A program made the position numbers and the translations under genes. From Lota lota (taxonomy: Eukaryota; Chordata; Actinopteri; Gadiformes; Lotidae): 64,000 nucleotides of DNA. The stretch's first letter is position 1; each line of letters begins with the position of its first letter. Of the stretch, positions 23,162-36,490 are shown in pieces. The stretch lies in assembly GCA_026745465.1 (NCBI GenBank), contig JACYXH010000242.1, positions 517,501 to 581,500 of the forward strand, written 5' to 3'. The notes below the pieces were generated by a model. That model was not told the DNA's origin. It did not search any database and saw nothing but the letters and a program-made list of their open reading frames with translations.

Positions 23162-23246
23162 TCTTTCTCTCTCTCTCACTCTCACTCTCTCTCACTCTTG
23201 TTCTCTCTCTCTCTGTATCTCTCCGTCTGTCTCTCTCTCTGCTCTC
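23051..23246. repeat. (CT)n compound tract with CTGT variants
   Basis: A pure CT run covers about 23067-23120, then alternating TCTCTG and CTCACT words. Confidence 0.96.
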
Positions 23247-23423
23247 TGGCCATCTGTCTGTATCATCTATCCATCCCCTGTCAAACCTTGTTTCCCTTAC
23301 TAAGGACAGAGGGAGGAAGTGAGGGATGTAGCATTACTATGCAGTTTTTCAACTATCACGCACAGCGTGCCAAGTTGTGTCCCCTTCCCCCCTTCCCCAA
23401 AAACTTTCTCTCCCTTTAACATG

Positions 23424-23427
<4 letters not shown>

Positions 23428-23499
<72 letters not shown>
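23428..23499. repeat. (AC)36 microsatellite
   Basis: A pure AC run of 72 bp preceded by GCACGC. Confidence 0.97.
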
Positions 23500-23500
<1 letters not shown>

Positions 23501-25566
23501 CCTTGCATCAATAAAATGTGTCTTTTCCTTCCTTTCCCAGCATGAAAGATGGAGCAAAAAAAAAACTGCTAATGAGGCCAAAATCCAACCAACTCTGTTA
23601 TTCATTAAACTTTGTTTATGCAACAGAGAGACTCTTTGAAAATAAATACGGTATTAATTTATTTACTTTTTTTATGATTATGACTAACAATTTAAAAAAC
23701 ATATCAGACATGTACATAAAGAGTCTATGACCTTTTAAACAAAATCCGTCTTGGACTTGATTGAGAAAGCAGAATTGAGAAGGCCAGTAAGGTACAAATA
23801 GAGCAGTAGTGAGTGAGAGTGTGTGAGTGCATTAATGGATGTGTGCATTGACCCAAGTTTGGTGAGGTAAAGTTCATACATTTCGTATTTAGCGCAACTG
23901 TCAAAGTACAATTATTAAACCCTTGAACACACAGATGTCACCATCCAGCAAAACTGCTGCAACCCTGAGCGCTTGCACAAAAATAAAATGGTATTTCACT
24001 AATTAACTCACTGACATCGTTTGCAAAGACAAACGTGGGTGAATTTATTTTTGTTACTCTCTGACGAAGAAGCAAATCAGAAGATTACACACCACCAACC
24101 AAGTCTTAAGAAAAGAGAAAAACAGAGACACACACACACTTGACCTCCCTTCCTTTTCAACCCACCTCCATCCACATTGAAGCCAGGAAGATTGTTGACT
24201 TATGAACAAGTCTGGCCCCTCCACTCCCCCTCCCTCCATCTTGACCACAGCTCTATTTGCTCACTGCACGTTGCTTCTATCGATTGGAACTGCGCTGGGT
24301 TTGTGTTTGTTGCTTTTCCAATGTTTCTGATCGAGGACTGGTCTGAGTTGTTGTTGTTGTCATCAAAGAGGAATGTTCCAGAGGTTTCACAGGGGCTGAG
24401 TCAGGATGGCCGAGTTTTGGTTTGGAGAAAGTGCAGTTGTTTTACAGTTCAGCAAGACAAAACTAAGAAAGCAGTTTGTTTGGGGAAAAGTTCTCCATTG
24501 AACATAAATGTTGCCCTCTTCCACCACCTTTGTATTAAAATTACTTATTGCAAACACTTGTATACATATGTATTTACATATGCATGGAATACAGGGTTTT
24601 GTTGGATGATAATAAATACAATATGTAATATAAGATATCCTCAACCTGACGAAACATGATCGTGCGTGCAAATTCATCGCAAGGCATATCATTTTGGAAC
24701 GTCCCTGCCACCACTTGCAAGCTTAGTTTTTTTTTCTTGCATTGCCAGAAACAAACACCTAGAATGGACCAGTGGGTCACCATGAAAACCAAACCACATG
24801 AAACAGATCCAGAATAAGCTCATCAACCACTGAAGTAATACCTGTCTCTGTTCCTGCAGTGCTGAGAGCCACCTCCCCGCGTTGGAAATATGGATTTACG
24901 TGCTCAGTCGAAATTAATGTTTGTTGTTTTCTCACATGCTGGCTAGCAAAAGTTAAAAGCAAAAAACCAGTGAAACTCAAGCGACATTTGGATAGAAAAT
25001 ATGCGTCTCACGTCAACAAACCATTCGAAGAAAGAAGTGTGAACTGTAGGGCCAACAGAAAACTGTAAGGGATTCACCACCCCATCCAAGGCCCTGCCAG
25101 CATCAATGGCATTAACATAACCGATAGGCCTTTTATAGTTTCAAATGTGTTCCCGTACATGCGTTTGTAAAACTATAATTATCGGAAGTGTTACGTGATC
25201 CAATTGTGCTTTAAAACTTAATTTAAAAACTTGAATTGTTTGTTTCAAATATGGTTTCATTGTTTGCAATAGCAGAACCCAGTTTTCGAAGTGGAGGTGG
25301 GCGATACAGTCGTGCTTATATGGATTTCAAATTAAACTTTTGAGAGTAGTCTAGCATTGAACAGTTCTTTGTTGTTTATTAACAATTATAAAAGACATAA
25401 AGATAAAAAAAGTCAAATTAATATATCCATTTGGCTCGAAGCAGAATGCGTCTTTTGCACATACACAAACCCACCCTGCTCACCATGCAGCTGTCATTAA
25501 TCGCATCACGTGTTTCATGGGTGGTTACAGATGGAGGTGGTTGCCAGTTCCAGTATAAATTTTTTA
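23500..25566. other. Large unique stretch; no gene supported
   Basis: More than 2 kb with almost no simple repeats. The longest frame (24177-24659 including alternative starts, plus strand) has no recognisable domain, no signal peptide and AT-rich third positions, so I treat it as chance. AT-rich DNA around 25120-25430 carries no element I can name. Confidence 0.5.
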
Positions 25567-25603
25567 AGGGGTCGCGGCCTGAAAACTTGGTGAACCCCTT
25601 CCC
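25567..25603 (-). mobile_element. hAT-like terminal relic, 3' end
   Basis: GGGGTCGCGGCCTGAAAACT followed by TGGTGAACCCCT resembles the end of a hAT element (ideal GGGGTCGC...GAAAAGTTTGGGAACC). The matching left end was not found with confidence. This is a weak, homology-from-memory call. Confidence 0.3.
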
Positions 25604-26136
25604 TACAACATTAAAGTGGTGCTTTGTACCCCGACTGATAGAACATGGGCTTCACTTCCCGTTGGGGCAGACCACAATGTTGTAAACTGCAATGAAATAT
25701 CTGAAAAGTAAACGTTGGATTGTATAATACAAAAGATGTAACACAAACAAATGGTATTGGCTTTTAAGAAATAAAAGTTATGTCACAGAGAGAAAGTATA
25801 TAGAGTAATTTAAATTAGCATTACTTGGCTAAAGAACAAAAAGCTTAAAATTGGATTTAAGTACAGTGGGTCTGACATCTGCATCGATATGAAACAGGAT
25901 AAGACCTCTGAATAAACGATTGTTCGGCCTCTCTTTAATTCCACTGCAGACAAAAACGTTTGGTAAATGAATAGTTTTCGGAAATGAAAAGTATTGATGG
26001 AAGTCAGCAGGTAAGTGATACATCTCTCAATAGTTCACTTTATCTTAGAGTGATGCAAACCTGTGATTCTCAATCTTTCACATGCTAAGTTGTGCATACA
26101 TTTTTGCATAGGTTTTTGTATCTACAATGTTTTATG

Positions 26137-26139
<3 letters not shown>
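25604..26139. other. Unique sequence with an exon-like segment
   Basis: The exon-like segment at 25950-26010 is listed separately. Otherwise this is AT-rich unique DNA. Confidence 0.5.
25950..26010 (+). other. Splice-bounded 61-nt non-coding exon candidate
   Basis: A strong acceptor (CTCTCTTTAATTCCACTGCAG, with a clear pyrimidine tract) ends at 25949. A consensus donor (CAG followed by GTAAGTG) begins at 26011. The 61-nt interval has stop codons in all three frames (TGA, TAG, TAA), so it cannot be an internal coding exon. It could be an untranslated or lncRNA exon, a poison exon, or a chance pairing. No RNA evidence is available. Confidence 0.2.
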
Positions 26140-26199
<60 letters not shown>

Positions 26200-26215
26200 C
26201 ATGTGCATGTGCATT
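26140..26215. repeat. (GT)n microsatellite
   Basis: A pure GT run covers 26140-26195, ending in GCGTGCATGTGCATGTGC. Confidence 0.96.
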
Positions 26216-27004
26216 ACTTGATATGCTTTTACAGGTTAGTTTGTGTGGGGGGTTAGTGTTACTTGCTGATAACCAGGAAGAAATGAAGCCAACATGTTCT
26301 CATAATTAACGTTATCGTCATAGCAACACCAACCTAATTAGCTGTTATCGTCATTGCAACAATACCCTTGTTGTAGCTATGCTGCTACAAATATCAGTCG
26401 GTGTCAACATTAAATATAAAAATAAATTTGGTATACATCTCATATAACATTTTAAATAATAATTCCACTAGGTTCAAAGGTTAAGTGAAGAGCACTCTTC
26501 TATCTTGTTGTTCTTTTATCTGATAATAAATTAATAAATTAGGGATACAATTATTTAATTAGAGTTGAGTGAAATGGCAGCATATAACATTCATGAATAA
26601 ATAAAATACACAAACATACACACACACATACACACACACCTCAAAAGTCCCCTTTTGTGCCGGTGGATCTTTTAATAATGTGCCATTATATAAGCTTCTG
26701 CTCACCACTAATTTACCCTTTAAGGTCATAATTTACCCTAATTTATATTCAATAACTGCAAGAAGTACGAGCTTGAATTCCCCTGCATTGTCAAATGTAT
26801 ACACTGAGATGATTACTTTCAGTGTGTTTGCCCTGTATAATTTAGCATTTAACCATGTGAGAAATATACAATTTACTTAATGGGGTCAATTTTAATTCCT
26901 AGAATATTCTTTAATTGAACCTCAATATACAGAACATATAGACCCCCTAAATGCATTTTCCAAGTTGTGTATTTGCATATGATGTATTGACAGAATATGC
27001 TTTG
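26216..27004. other. Unique AT-rich sequence; no gene seen
   Basis: Contains the pair TTAGCTGTTATCGTCAT...GCAACA and AACGTTATCGTCATAGCAAC near 26308-26360, an approximately 37-bp imperfect tandem duplication. A short CA run lies at 26610-26640. Confidence 0.5.
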
Positions 27005-27075
27005 TGTTTTTCTCTTTTTCTCTTTCGCTCCCACCACTGATGAACAAACGCTTCACTGACACCAACAGGTAAGTT
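27005..27075 (+). promoter_or_regulatory. Zero-length exon (recursive splice) site candidate
   Basis: A CT-rich tract (27005-27032) and a consensus branch-point-like CACTGAT (A at 27040) precede ACCAACAG, which is followed immediately by GTAAGTT. Thus an acceptor and a near-consensus donor abut at 27068/27069. No AG occurs in the roughly 73 nt upstream of this acceptor. That layout matches recursive splice sites known in long vertebrate neuronal introns. Weak point: the 27 nt between the branch candidate and AG are not pyrimidine-rich. An upstream exon (26994-27068) with one open frame is an alternative reading. Confidence 0.2.
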
Positions 27076-27160
27076 ATTAAATATTCACTTTATCAGTGGC
27101 ATGGTTGAAAATGCAAATATGGTAAAATAATCTTAAGGCATTGAGATATGCTTCTTGGCT

Positions 27161-27262
27161 GTGTGTGTGTATGTGTGTGCGTTTGTGCATGCATGTGTGT
27201 TGCTTTGTGTGTGTGTGTGTGTATGTGGGTGTTTGAGTGCTTGTTTGTGAGCACACGTGCAT
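27161..27262. repeat. Degenerate GT-rich tract
   Basis: GTGTGT words with ATGCATG and GTGGGTG interruptions. Confidence 0.92.
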
Positions 27263-27605
27263 GCACACATTGCATGTGTCAATGCCAGTAAACTGTATGT
27301 TTGAATGTGCTTATTTTGCCAAAAATGTGCCACAAGGAAATAATGAGAATCTGCCAATCTTGTGTTGTGATTCATAAAGCGCTTGCTGCCCGGTTATTCT
27401 TTTAGGTTGTGCAGCACTTAGGTTTCTTTTTGTACTTCTTCGCTTCGATTGTTCTCAGCCTCACTCAAAAGTCAAGTTGGATGAAAGCGTAACAACTGAA
27501 TGTACTTTTTAAAATGTATTTATATATATGTACTTGTATATAAACATGACAAAGTATTTTGAATCTACATGCGCATAGCTCCCATTGCCAACCTTTTCGC
27601 TAGTA
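27263..27605. other. Unique sequence; no gene seen
   Basis: Ends in AT-rich TATATATG DNA near 27525. Nothing else was recognised. Confidence 0.5.
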
Positions 27606-27659
27606 TTCTTCTTCTTCTTCTTCTTCTTCTTCTTCTTCTTCTTCTTCTTCTTCTTCTTC
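27606..27659. repeat. (TTC)18 trinucleotide repeat
   Basis: Eighteen uninterrupted TTC units (GAA on the minus strand). Long GAA/TTC tracts can form triplex DNA. Confidence 0.97.
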
Positions 27660-29090
<1,431 letters not shown>

Positions 29091-29190
29091 AACGGGTGAA
29101 ACACATACACACATCCATCGGCACGCACACACACACAGACACACACACATATGCTTTGAGACAAACACACACACACACTTCCCATTGGCC
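29091..29190. repeat. Interrupted CA-rich tract
   Basis: ACACAC runs interrupted by ATCCATCGGCACG and ATATGCTTTGAG. Confidence 0.92.
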
Positions 29191-31195
29191 CTCGTTAGAT
29201 GTGTCATTGGGAAGCCCTGCCAAACTTACTGCTACCAATAGTCGTTTGGCGACGGAACGTTATAAAGAGAGAGAGAGAGACTGAAAGATGACTGAAAGGG
29301 AAGTGTGACATTGGACCTTCGTGACACAAGGAAGAAGGAGGCAGAGAGAGTGCCTTTGGAACCCAATTGCCTTCCATTTTTATGTAATGCGTAATGTGTT
29401 TATCCACCGTCTGTTAACTCCATTAAAACAGGGCGAACCGTTAAAGAAGATGAGGGGGGAGGGTGGGGGCCTGTCAAGAGCAGCAAAACGAGAGCTATGG
29501 TTGCAGGCCATCCAGGTGTGTCCTGTACCGCTCCTCAAGGTCTGGACCCGGCATGTCTAGGAATCCAAGCCAGGCGCTCTATATCTAGCATGCACTTTGG
29601 CCATTGGAGTTATGCAATGGCCAAGGCATGAAAGGCATGACCAATGCAATGCAATGGCCAAGCCTTTTAAGGCATGAAATTGGCTAAGAGTTCAAATCCT
29701 CTTCTGAGCAACAACCACATCACAAAGTTACGGGTTAGGATTACAAGAGTTTCCCCACCATGCAGCATTGTGTATTTTCACAACATCGAATTGGACAAAA
29801 AAAGCAATGTTAGCTTCCCATGGGCTTAAAATGCATTGTTTATAAAGTAGTATAAAGTATTACAAAGACTCAGTTAATAATGAATGAGTAATGGAGATTC
29901 AGGGATCAGATATTCTTGTGCCAGCAATGGAATATCAATTCACTTTGAAGACATATATGACCATTTTAGAACATTACATTTAGAGCTATGGGTTGTCATT
30001 GAACAATGTTTAAATCAGAGCTAGTAGAATACATCTATTAACATTTTCTGTAAAGTGTACTTACAACGATGTCATTCCGACTATTTGGGAGCATGTGTTA
30101 CGTTATCAGTATTCGCTCTAGATGTTCAGAACACTGGGACACTTTTGTTGGTAGTCTTGGTCAAAATTTTCAAAGGGAGTCTCTCACAAGATCTGAATGT
30201 CACAGCTATTTCTTGATGTTAAAGGGACATCCTCAACATATGTTGTTGTTGTTTTTTTCGAAGGTCAGAAGCGCATTGAGAGGCGTCACAAAATGTATCT
30301 TGTAACCACTGGGAATGTAACTTTCATAAACGACATCACTAATTAACATTACCATTCGGTGTACCCCATATTTCTATGTCCAGAATACACTTTGGACCTA
30401 CGTTTAGTCACTTGGCACCATAACTAGCTGCAGGAAATGTTTCATATTAACGCCCCTTTAACATTTTTTGCTACTGTCCTTGAAAGTAGCGTTGTATATA
30501 TGTGTGTTTTTAATGCCTGCCGAAGTGCATCAAGAAATATGCTGATCAAAACCTCCTGTATCTCCTACTACTAATGACCTTGAATGGGTAGAGTAAGGTA
30601 TTTATCATCAAATTGTCTTTAATGAGTCTTTCCACGCTGTTTGAGCAACACATACCTTCTGTTTATCATGGAGAGCCATTGGGTTGAGCACTGCGGTCTG
30701 GTGAAGCTGGTATGCTGGAGATATCCTTTTAAGCTGTAGTGTTAATAGAGTTGAACCCAGGAACATAGGTGTGTTGGAGCCATTGGATTGTGCTGCATTG
30801 ATGTCATCGTTGGAAGAGGATGAGGAAGAGGTATGGGATTGTGGTACAAGTGTGCATTAGAGACCTCTGCAAATGGTACTTCAAACAAACTCACCATGTT
30901 TGATCTAATTCACTCTGATGGGACTGCAGAAAAAAAATCCATGGCTGGACTGGTGAATCTACCAATATGGCACTACTTTTCACTGTTTTTGTGATGAACA
31001 GGATGAAGAACAACTAAACTTGGATCAAGACAGTTTTTCAAGACTTGTTATTCTCACTATTGCGTTGTGAACGAAGAGGCCAGCATCCTTGCCATGATCT
31101 AATTTCCAACCTAGTTTAACTGGACTAGGAACCCTAAAATACACATGATCAATATTTAAATGTACGCTGTGAAATATTTAATATCCTGAGCAGTT
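29191..31195. other. Unique sequence with one SINE-like head; no gene seen
   Basis: About 2 kb with few simple repeats. A facing pair, GATGTTAAAGGGACATCC near 30217 and CGCCCCTTTAACATTTT near 30451, forms a weak inverted repeat that could mark a small non-autonomous element. No exon was recognised. Confidence 0.45.
29590..29705 (+). mobile_element. tRNA-derived SINE head, internally duplicated
   Basis: A clear B-box-like GAGTTCAAATCCTC sits at 29688-29701. Upstream, GCAATGGCCAAG occurs twice (near 29615 and 29651) and AAGGCATGAAA twice, so the head seems to have a tandem duplication of about 36-45 bp. The A box is degraded. No core or tail was recognised downstream. Confidence 0.4.
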
Positions 31196-31211
31196 GGGGG
31201 GGGGGGGGGGG
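31196..31211. repeat. Poly-G, 16 nt
   Basis: Sixteen consecutive G residues. Confidence 0.97.
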
Positions 31212-31263
31212 CGTCGTGCTTGTAGAGAGCTTGGCCATCTGAGAGTTTAAGTTAAATATACAA

Positions 31264-31267
<4 letters not shown>

Positions 31268-31334
<67 letters not shown>
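31268..31334. repeat. (CT)n microsatellite
   Basis: A pure CT run of about 67 bp. Confidence 0.98.
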
Positions 31335-31335
<1 letters not shown>

Positions 31336-31780
31336 ATTTATTCTTTATACATCCCATTCCCTCTATTTTAGCCTTCTCCACTCTGTGCATTAGGCACGTA
31401 AGCATTTCTTTTACCCTCCTAAAAAAAAGGCACTTTGAAATAACGACCAAAATAAACAATGGCAAATTTATTTATTTTTAAGAAACCAACAGATGCATGA
31501 GAGGGAAAGCACAGGTGCAGAATCAAAGGGCAGAGGGAGCGAGAGTGGGAGAGAGAGTGGGGGAGAGAGAGTGTGAGAGAGAAAAAGAGAGAGAGATGGG
31601 ACAGCCCGCGGAATAGCCTGCATTGCATTTCAGCACAAGTGGAAAATGGGCTCTATAATTATTTCTGTCCTGGCTGGCTTTCGCAGGTGTGTCATGTGAT
31701 CCCACAGTTAACACAGTTAGCCTCACATTAGCACCCCAAGACCTTCTCTGCCATGCTCTCTTTTGCTCTGTTTATACAAT
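31335..31780. other. Unique sequence with a GA-rich patch; no gene seen
   Basis: GA-rich GAGAGTGGGAGAGAGAG-type DNA lies at 31535-31600. Confidence 0.5.
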
Positions 31781-31981
<201 letters not shown>

Positions 31982-32356
31982 CTCAACCTAAACTGGTAGT
32001 ATTGTAACATTTAATGTGTTTAGATTTTGAATGGGAGAGAGAGAGAGAGAATAAAATCTGTTTTCTTCTTTCTTTCTCTGGAGGTAAGCCAAAGAGACAC
32101 CACCCCTGCTTTTACCTCCACCCCCGGAGTGACTGGGCTCAACTCCTGAGCAGTTATTCGGATTGACTTCTTCCAAAATAAAAATAAAAGGCCTTGTCAT
32201 CCCGATGCATTTTAAGCATTCTTTGACTATTTTCACTTTAACTTACATTTGCCGGGCTCTCACTGGTGACTGGCTGAGTGGAATTTAGTGTTGGGTTACA
32301 CATTTCTCAAATAAGGTAATGTGCAACATCCTCTATAGGGTCTTACTGCTGCCATA

Positions 32357-32358
<2 letters not shown>
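31982..32358. other. Unique sequence; no gene seen
   Basis: A short GA run lies near 32035-32050. Otherwise complex DNA. Confidence 0.5.

Positions 32359-32388
<30 letters not shown>
32359..32388. repeat. (GT)15 microsatellite
   Basis: A pure GT run of about 30 bp. Confidence 0.96.
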
Positions 32389-32930
<542 letters not shown>

Positions 32931-33303
32931 CCCTCTCTGTATCTCTAGAGGGAGTGGGGTATTAACAGGAGATGCTCATTCAGGATGACATCAGATGTAA
33001 TTGCATTGAGATTTTCCTCCAGTAGTTTAGTGGAAGTGATAAAGAAGAGGTGAGGTTGGTAATATGAACAACAAATAAATAAATAAATAAAACAGCAACA
33101 GAGATGAAGAGCTCAACAGACAGACATCCAGTTTGACAGCATTGTTTTCCACATTGTAAGGGTTTAGAAAACGTACAGTTATTGCCATTTTTATAACAAA
33201 AATTAAGTCTCCTGGGAAAACCCTTGAATCTGTGAAAGCAGCAAAACCTTGCAATGTTCACATTGCAAACTGTTTATGCAAATGCATGCCATAGGGGCTG
33301 GGT

Positions 33304-33308
<5 letters not shown>
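32931..33308. other. Unique sequence with (AAAT)n; no gene seen
   Basis: (AAAT)n lies at 33073-33091. The rest is complex. Confidence 0.5.

Positions 33309-33378
<70 letters not shown>
33309..33378. repeat. (GT)35 microsatellite
   Basis: A pure GT run of 70 bp followed by ACAGAGAG. Confidence 0.98.
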
Positions 33379-33379
<1 letters not shown>

Positions 33380-33550
33380 CAGAGAGATTAAGAAAATACA
33401 TGATTAACTTTGTTTGTTACCATGCGTCACTTGTAATATCGACACCTAATTATGTTTTTTGAGATTTGGGTGTGGGTATATGCATATGTGATGTATTCAT
33501 TGTATGTGTGCATATTCAGTGTATGTTCATGCGTGCTGGGAAGAAAGCAA
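33379..33550. other. Unique sequence; no gene seen
   Basis: Short complex spacer, GT-tinged at 33480-33530. Confidence 0.45.
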
Positions 33551-33866
<316 letters not shown>

Positions 33867-34060
33867 GGGTTGTGTCCTTCCACATTTCTCACTCACTGCA
33901 GAGTTTCTCCCCCTGTCATCACCGCTTCCCCCATGCTGTCCCGGCTGGCGCTCACGCCACAGTCGGCGGTGGCCAGCCTCAGCCGTGATAGATCACGGTT
34001 ATTACCACATGTCCTCCATCCCCGCAGGGGGTAGGGTTTTTGGGTGCTATAGGTACACAA
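33867..34060. other. Unique sequence; no gene seen
   Basis: CpG-containing complex stretch (GGCGCTCACGCC, GTCGGCGGTGGCC near 33945-33975). No exon is supported. Confidence 0.45.
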
Positions 34061-34680
34061 TCGAAAGCACACAGGTGGACAGAGGTGCACACGGGCACGC
34101 ATGCACACACACTTACAGGCATGCACACGCATGCACACAACCTCGACATGCACACTTGAAAAACACACTTTCAAGGAGGTACACAATGTAAGCATGTACA
34201 CTACCCTTTGCAAACACACACTCACAGACAGGGTGCGCACATACACAGTTTCAAAGAGGTACAATGTAAACTCACGCGACCATGCACACCCACACACACT
34301 CAGCATGCACACTTGACAAACACACTTTCAAAGAGATACAAAATGTAGACACCCCACACACCTATGCACATGGGCACACACGTTGACACACACACTATCA
34401 CACACACACTCAGATTCACACAATGGCTGGAGGGAGACAAAGACACTCACCCAAAATGCTAAGCACTAGCCGTTAACAACACACACTCACATTCAGGGTG
34501 CGCACAGAAGGAGCAAGTGATAAAGACGCACACATTCAACACACACACACACTTTCAAAAGGTTACATACTGGTTTCTATACGCACACACATCCTTGTCT
34601 TTTTTCATGTATTCAACATCCACATACAAGCATGCATACACACGCACACACACACACACGCACAGACAAGCGCACAAACA
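34061..34680. repeat. CA-rich higher-order repeat, period about 77-80 bp
   Basis: A TTTCAARGAGRTACA core recurs at 34169, 34249 and 34326 (80 and 77 bp apart), with a decayed copy at 34553. Partner words also recur: GCATGCACACTTGA at about 34148 and 34303, and CAGGGTGCGCACA near 34229 and 34494. The filler is CA repeat. The underlying unit is therefore a minisatellite that carries CA microsatellite inside it. Confidence 0.8.
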
Positions 34681-34885
34681 TACAGAACCCAGCGGGGAGC
34701 AATCACACCAACCCTCTGCATCTGCTATTTCATGTGGAGAAGTCGGTTAAAAAAAAGGAATACAGTGCACAGCGCCCGCCAACTTTGAAAAGCTGGAGAA
34801 CACTTTAGAGGCTGAGGAGAAGAGAAGGCTTCACTTGGCAGAGGTTCAGGTTAACGGTGGAGAGCGATGACAGAGTATACCACAG
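34681..34885. other. Unique sequence; no gene seen
   Basis: Short complex stretch, nothing recognised. Confidence 0.5.
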
Positions 34886-35255
34886 GCTCTTCAAACAGAC
34901 AGGAAGAACAGATGAGGGAAAGGGAAAGAGAGAGGGAAAGAGAGAGACAGGGAGAGGGAAAGAGAGGGAGAGGGCAAGGGAGAGAGATATAGGGAGAGTG
35001 AGAGAGGGGAAAACGAGGGAAAGATAGAGATAGAAGGAGGGAGAGGGAGAGACATAGAGAGGGATAGACATAGAGAGGCAAAGAGAGAGAGAGGGGGAGA
35101 GGGAAAGAGAGAGGGAGGTAAAGAGACACAGGGAGAGGGAGAGGTAGAAGGAGGGAGAGGGAGAGAGAGACATAGAGGAAGAGAGAGAGAGGGGGGAGAA
35201 GAAGAGTGGGGGAAGAAGAAGAGAGGGTGAGAAACGAGGAACTGAGTAGAAGGGA
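34886..35255. repeat. Purine-rich tract with 114-bp internal duplication
   Basis: GGGAGAG/GGGAAAGAG words fill the block. TAGAAGGAGGGAGAGGGAGA occurs at 35031 and again at 35145, each followed by a CATAGAG word, a spacing of 114 bp. Large Ser/Leu/Pro-rich minus-strand frames (up to 193 codons) are translations of this repeat. Confidence 0.9.
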
Positions 35256-35508
35256 GTACAAGTTTTTTGGGGGGGAAAGAAAGCAGCCCCGAGCGAGGCA
35301 GACTCAAAGAGAATGTACGACAGGGCCTCTAGTTTATTACGCGGGCAAATTCTGTGCGAGAAAACAATGTTGGGTGTGTAATTCAATTGACAAAAGATAT
35401 GGTTAAATGAAATATGACTTCACATGTAGGAGCTAGTATCATGGAATGATATAACTCTATAAGGTCTTGATTTTTCTATTTATTTGGCTTCGCTTTTCCC
35501 TGCGGGGA

Positions 35509-35524
35509 GGGGGGGGGGGGGGGG
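35509..35524. repeat. Poly-G, 16 nt
   Basis: Sixteen G residues preceded by GGGGA. Confidence 0.97.
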
Positions 35525-35799
35525 TTGGGCCCAAAGCCAAATCAATATTTGGAAAGGAACAAAAGAAAGCTACAGAAAAAGCACTTCAGAATGTACAACA
35601 AGGACGTCGACCATATGTGTTTGGTTTTAGTTTGCCTTTGTCTTTGGTCTTGGCCAACTATTTTCAAATATAAGCTCAATGACTTGACATGAAATAGCAA
35701 ATATGTCCGCGACAACAGCTGAAAAAATAAGAGACCACTAACATTTCCATGGCGATCAAATTAAAATAGGCTTTGAACCACATTTTGTTTCCGTATGCA

Positions 35800-35970
35800 T
35801 ACTTGACCATTATCCAAGAAGCATCGGCCACTCGCTTAGCGTGGAACCATGTGATCGTTTGCGAGGCCTCGTCGCCATGGGAACGCTGCGGAAGTGGCAG
35901 GAGCAGTTACTTGAATGTGAAGTGGTCACTGGAGATGCGTGTGGAGATGCATGTTAATGGCAGGTGACTT
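35800..35970 (+). promoter_or_regulatory. CpG-bearing patch with X-box (RFX-like) motif
   Basis: GTCGCCATGGGAAC (35871-35884) matches the X-box consensus GTNRCC-(0-3)-RGYAAC at all but one position. About ten CpGs lie in the surrounding 120 bp, a local contrast to the CpG-poor flanks. X-boxes bound by RFX factors mark ciliary-gene promoters and some enhancers. A plus-strand frame crosses the patch and ends just before AATGGCAG/GTGACT, a plausible donor, so a coding exon is a second possibility. Neither reading is proven. Confidence 0.3.
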
Positions 35971-36490
35971 GTCACAAATTAGGCTGAACTATTTGTAAAG
36001 GAGCACTATTAAAAATGTGATTAAATCAGATGAAATGAGACTTTATTAATACCAGATGGGAAGCGTGGTAGAAAAGTCACATCAGAAGAACAGTTCAGTT
36101 TAGGACAGGAATACGAATGAAGAAGAGTTGAGAATAAGCAGAAAATCCACAAAATTGCATAATTTAGTATTGATCAACCTCAGCATCCTGTTATTCTGCA
36201 GTTTTCTGAATCTCCTGGCAAGCTACTCATCTCCAGCGCCTGAAACCACCGTGTCATCCCATCACCCCAGATCCAAGAGGCAGCTTATTCACCGCTGCTT
36301 GTTGTTTCAACCTTCTGCTGTACTTCACCCCTCACGAGCATGACGCCGTTCACCGTTTCTAGTTCCGCTTTTTGTCTGCTCGCATGTCGGGAGAGGAGAG
36401 ACTTGACAGGATTTTAGTGTGTGTGTGCCTTCCCTTATCTTGGAAGGAGGAGATGAGCGGGTTGCTGAGGGTGAACGAACATCGGTTGAC

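Larger units (their letters stand above)
35256..36490. other. Mostly unique sequence; regulatory-like block inside
   Basis: Poly-G (35509-35524) and the X-box-bearing patch (35800-35970) are listed separately. An open plus-strand segment at about 36195-36340 follows a good acceptor (TGTTATTCTGCAG, ending at 36201). It reads through a hydrophobic stretch, but it has no donor and no recognisable family. Confidence 0.45.

Noticed and set aside
24177..24659. 160-codon plus-strand frame in unique DNA
   Set aside because: It depends on a start assignment, has no domain, signal peptide or coding-like codon bias, and no splice context.
34805..35386. 193-codon Ser/Pro/Leu-rich minus-strand frame
   Set aside because: It is the purine tract read backwards, and two other minus frames are also open across it.
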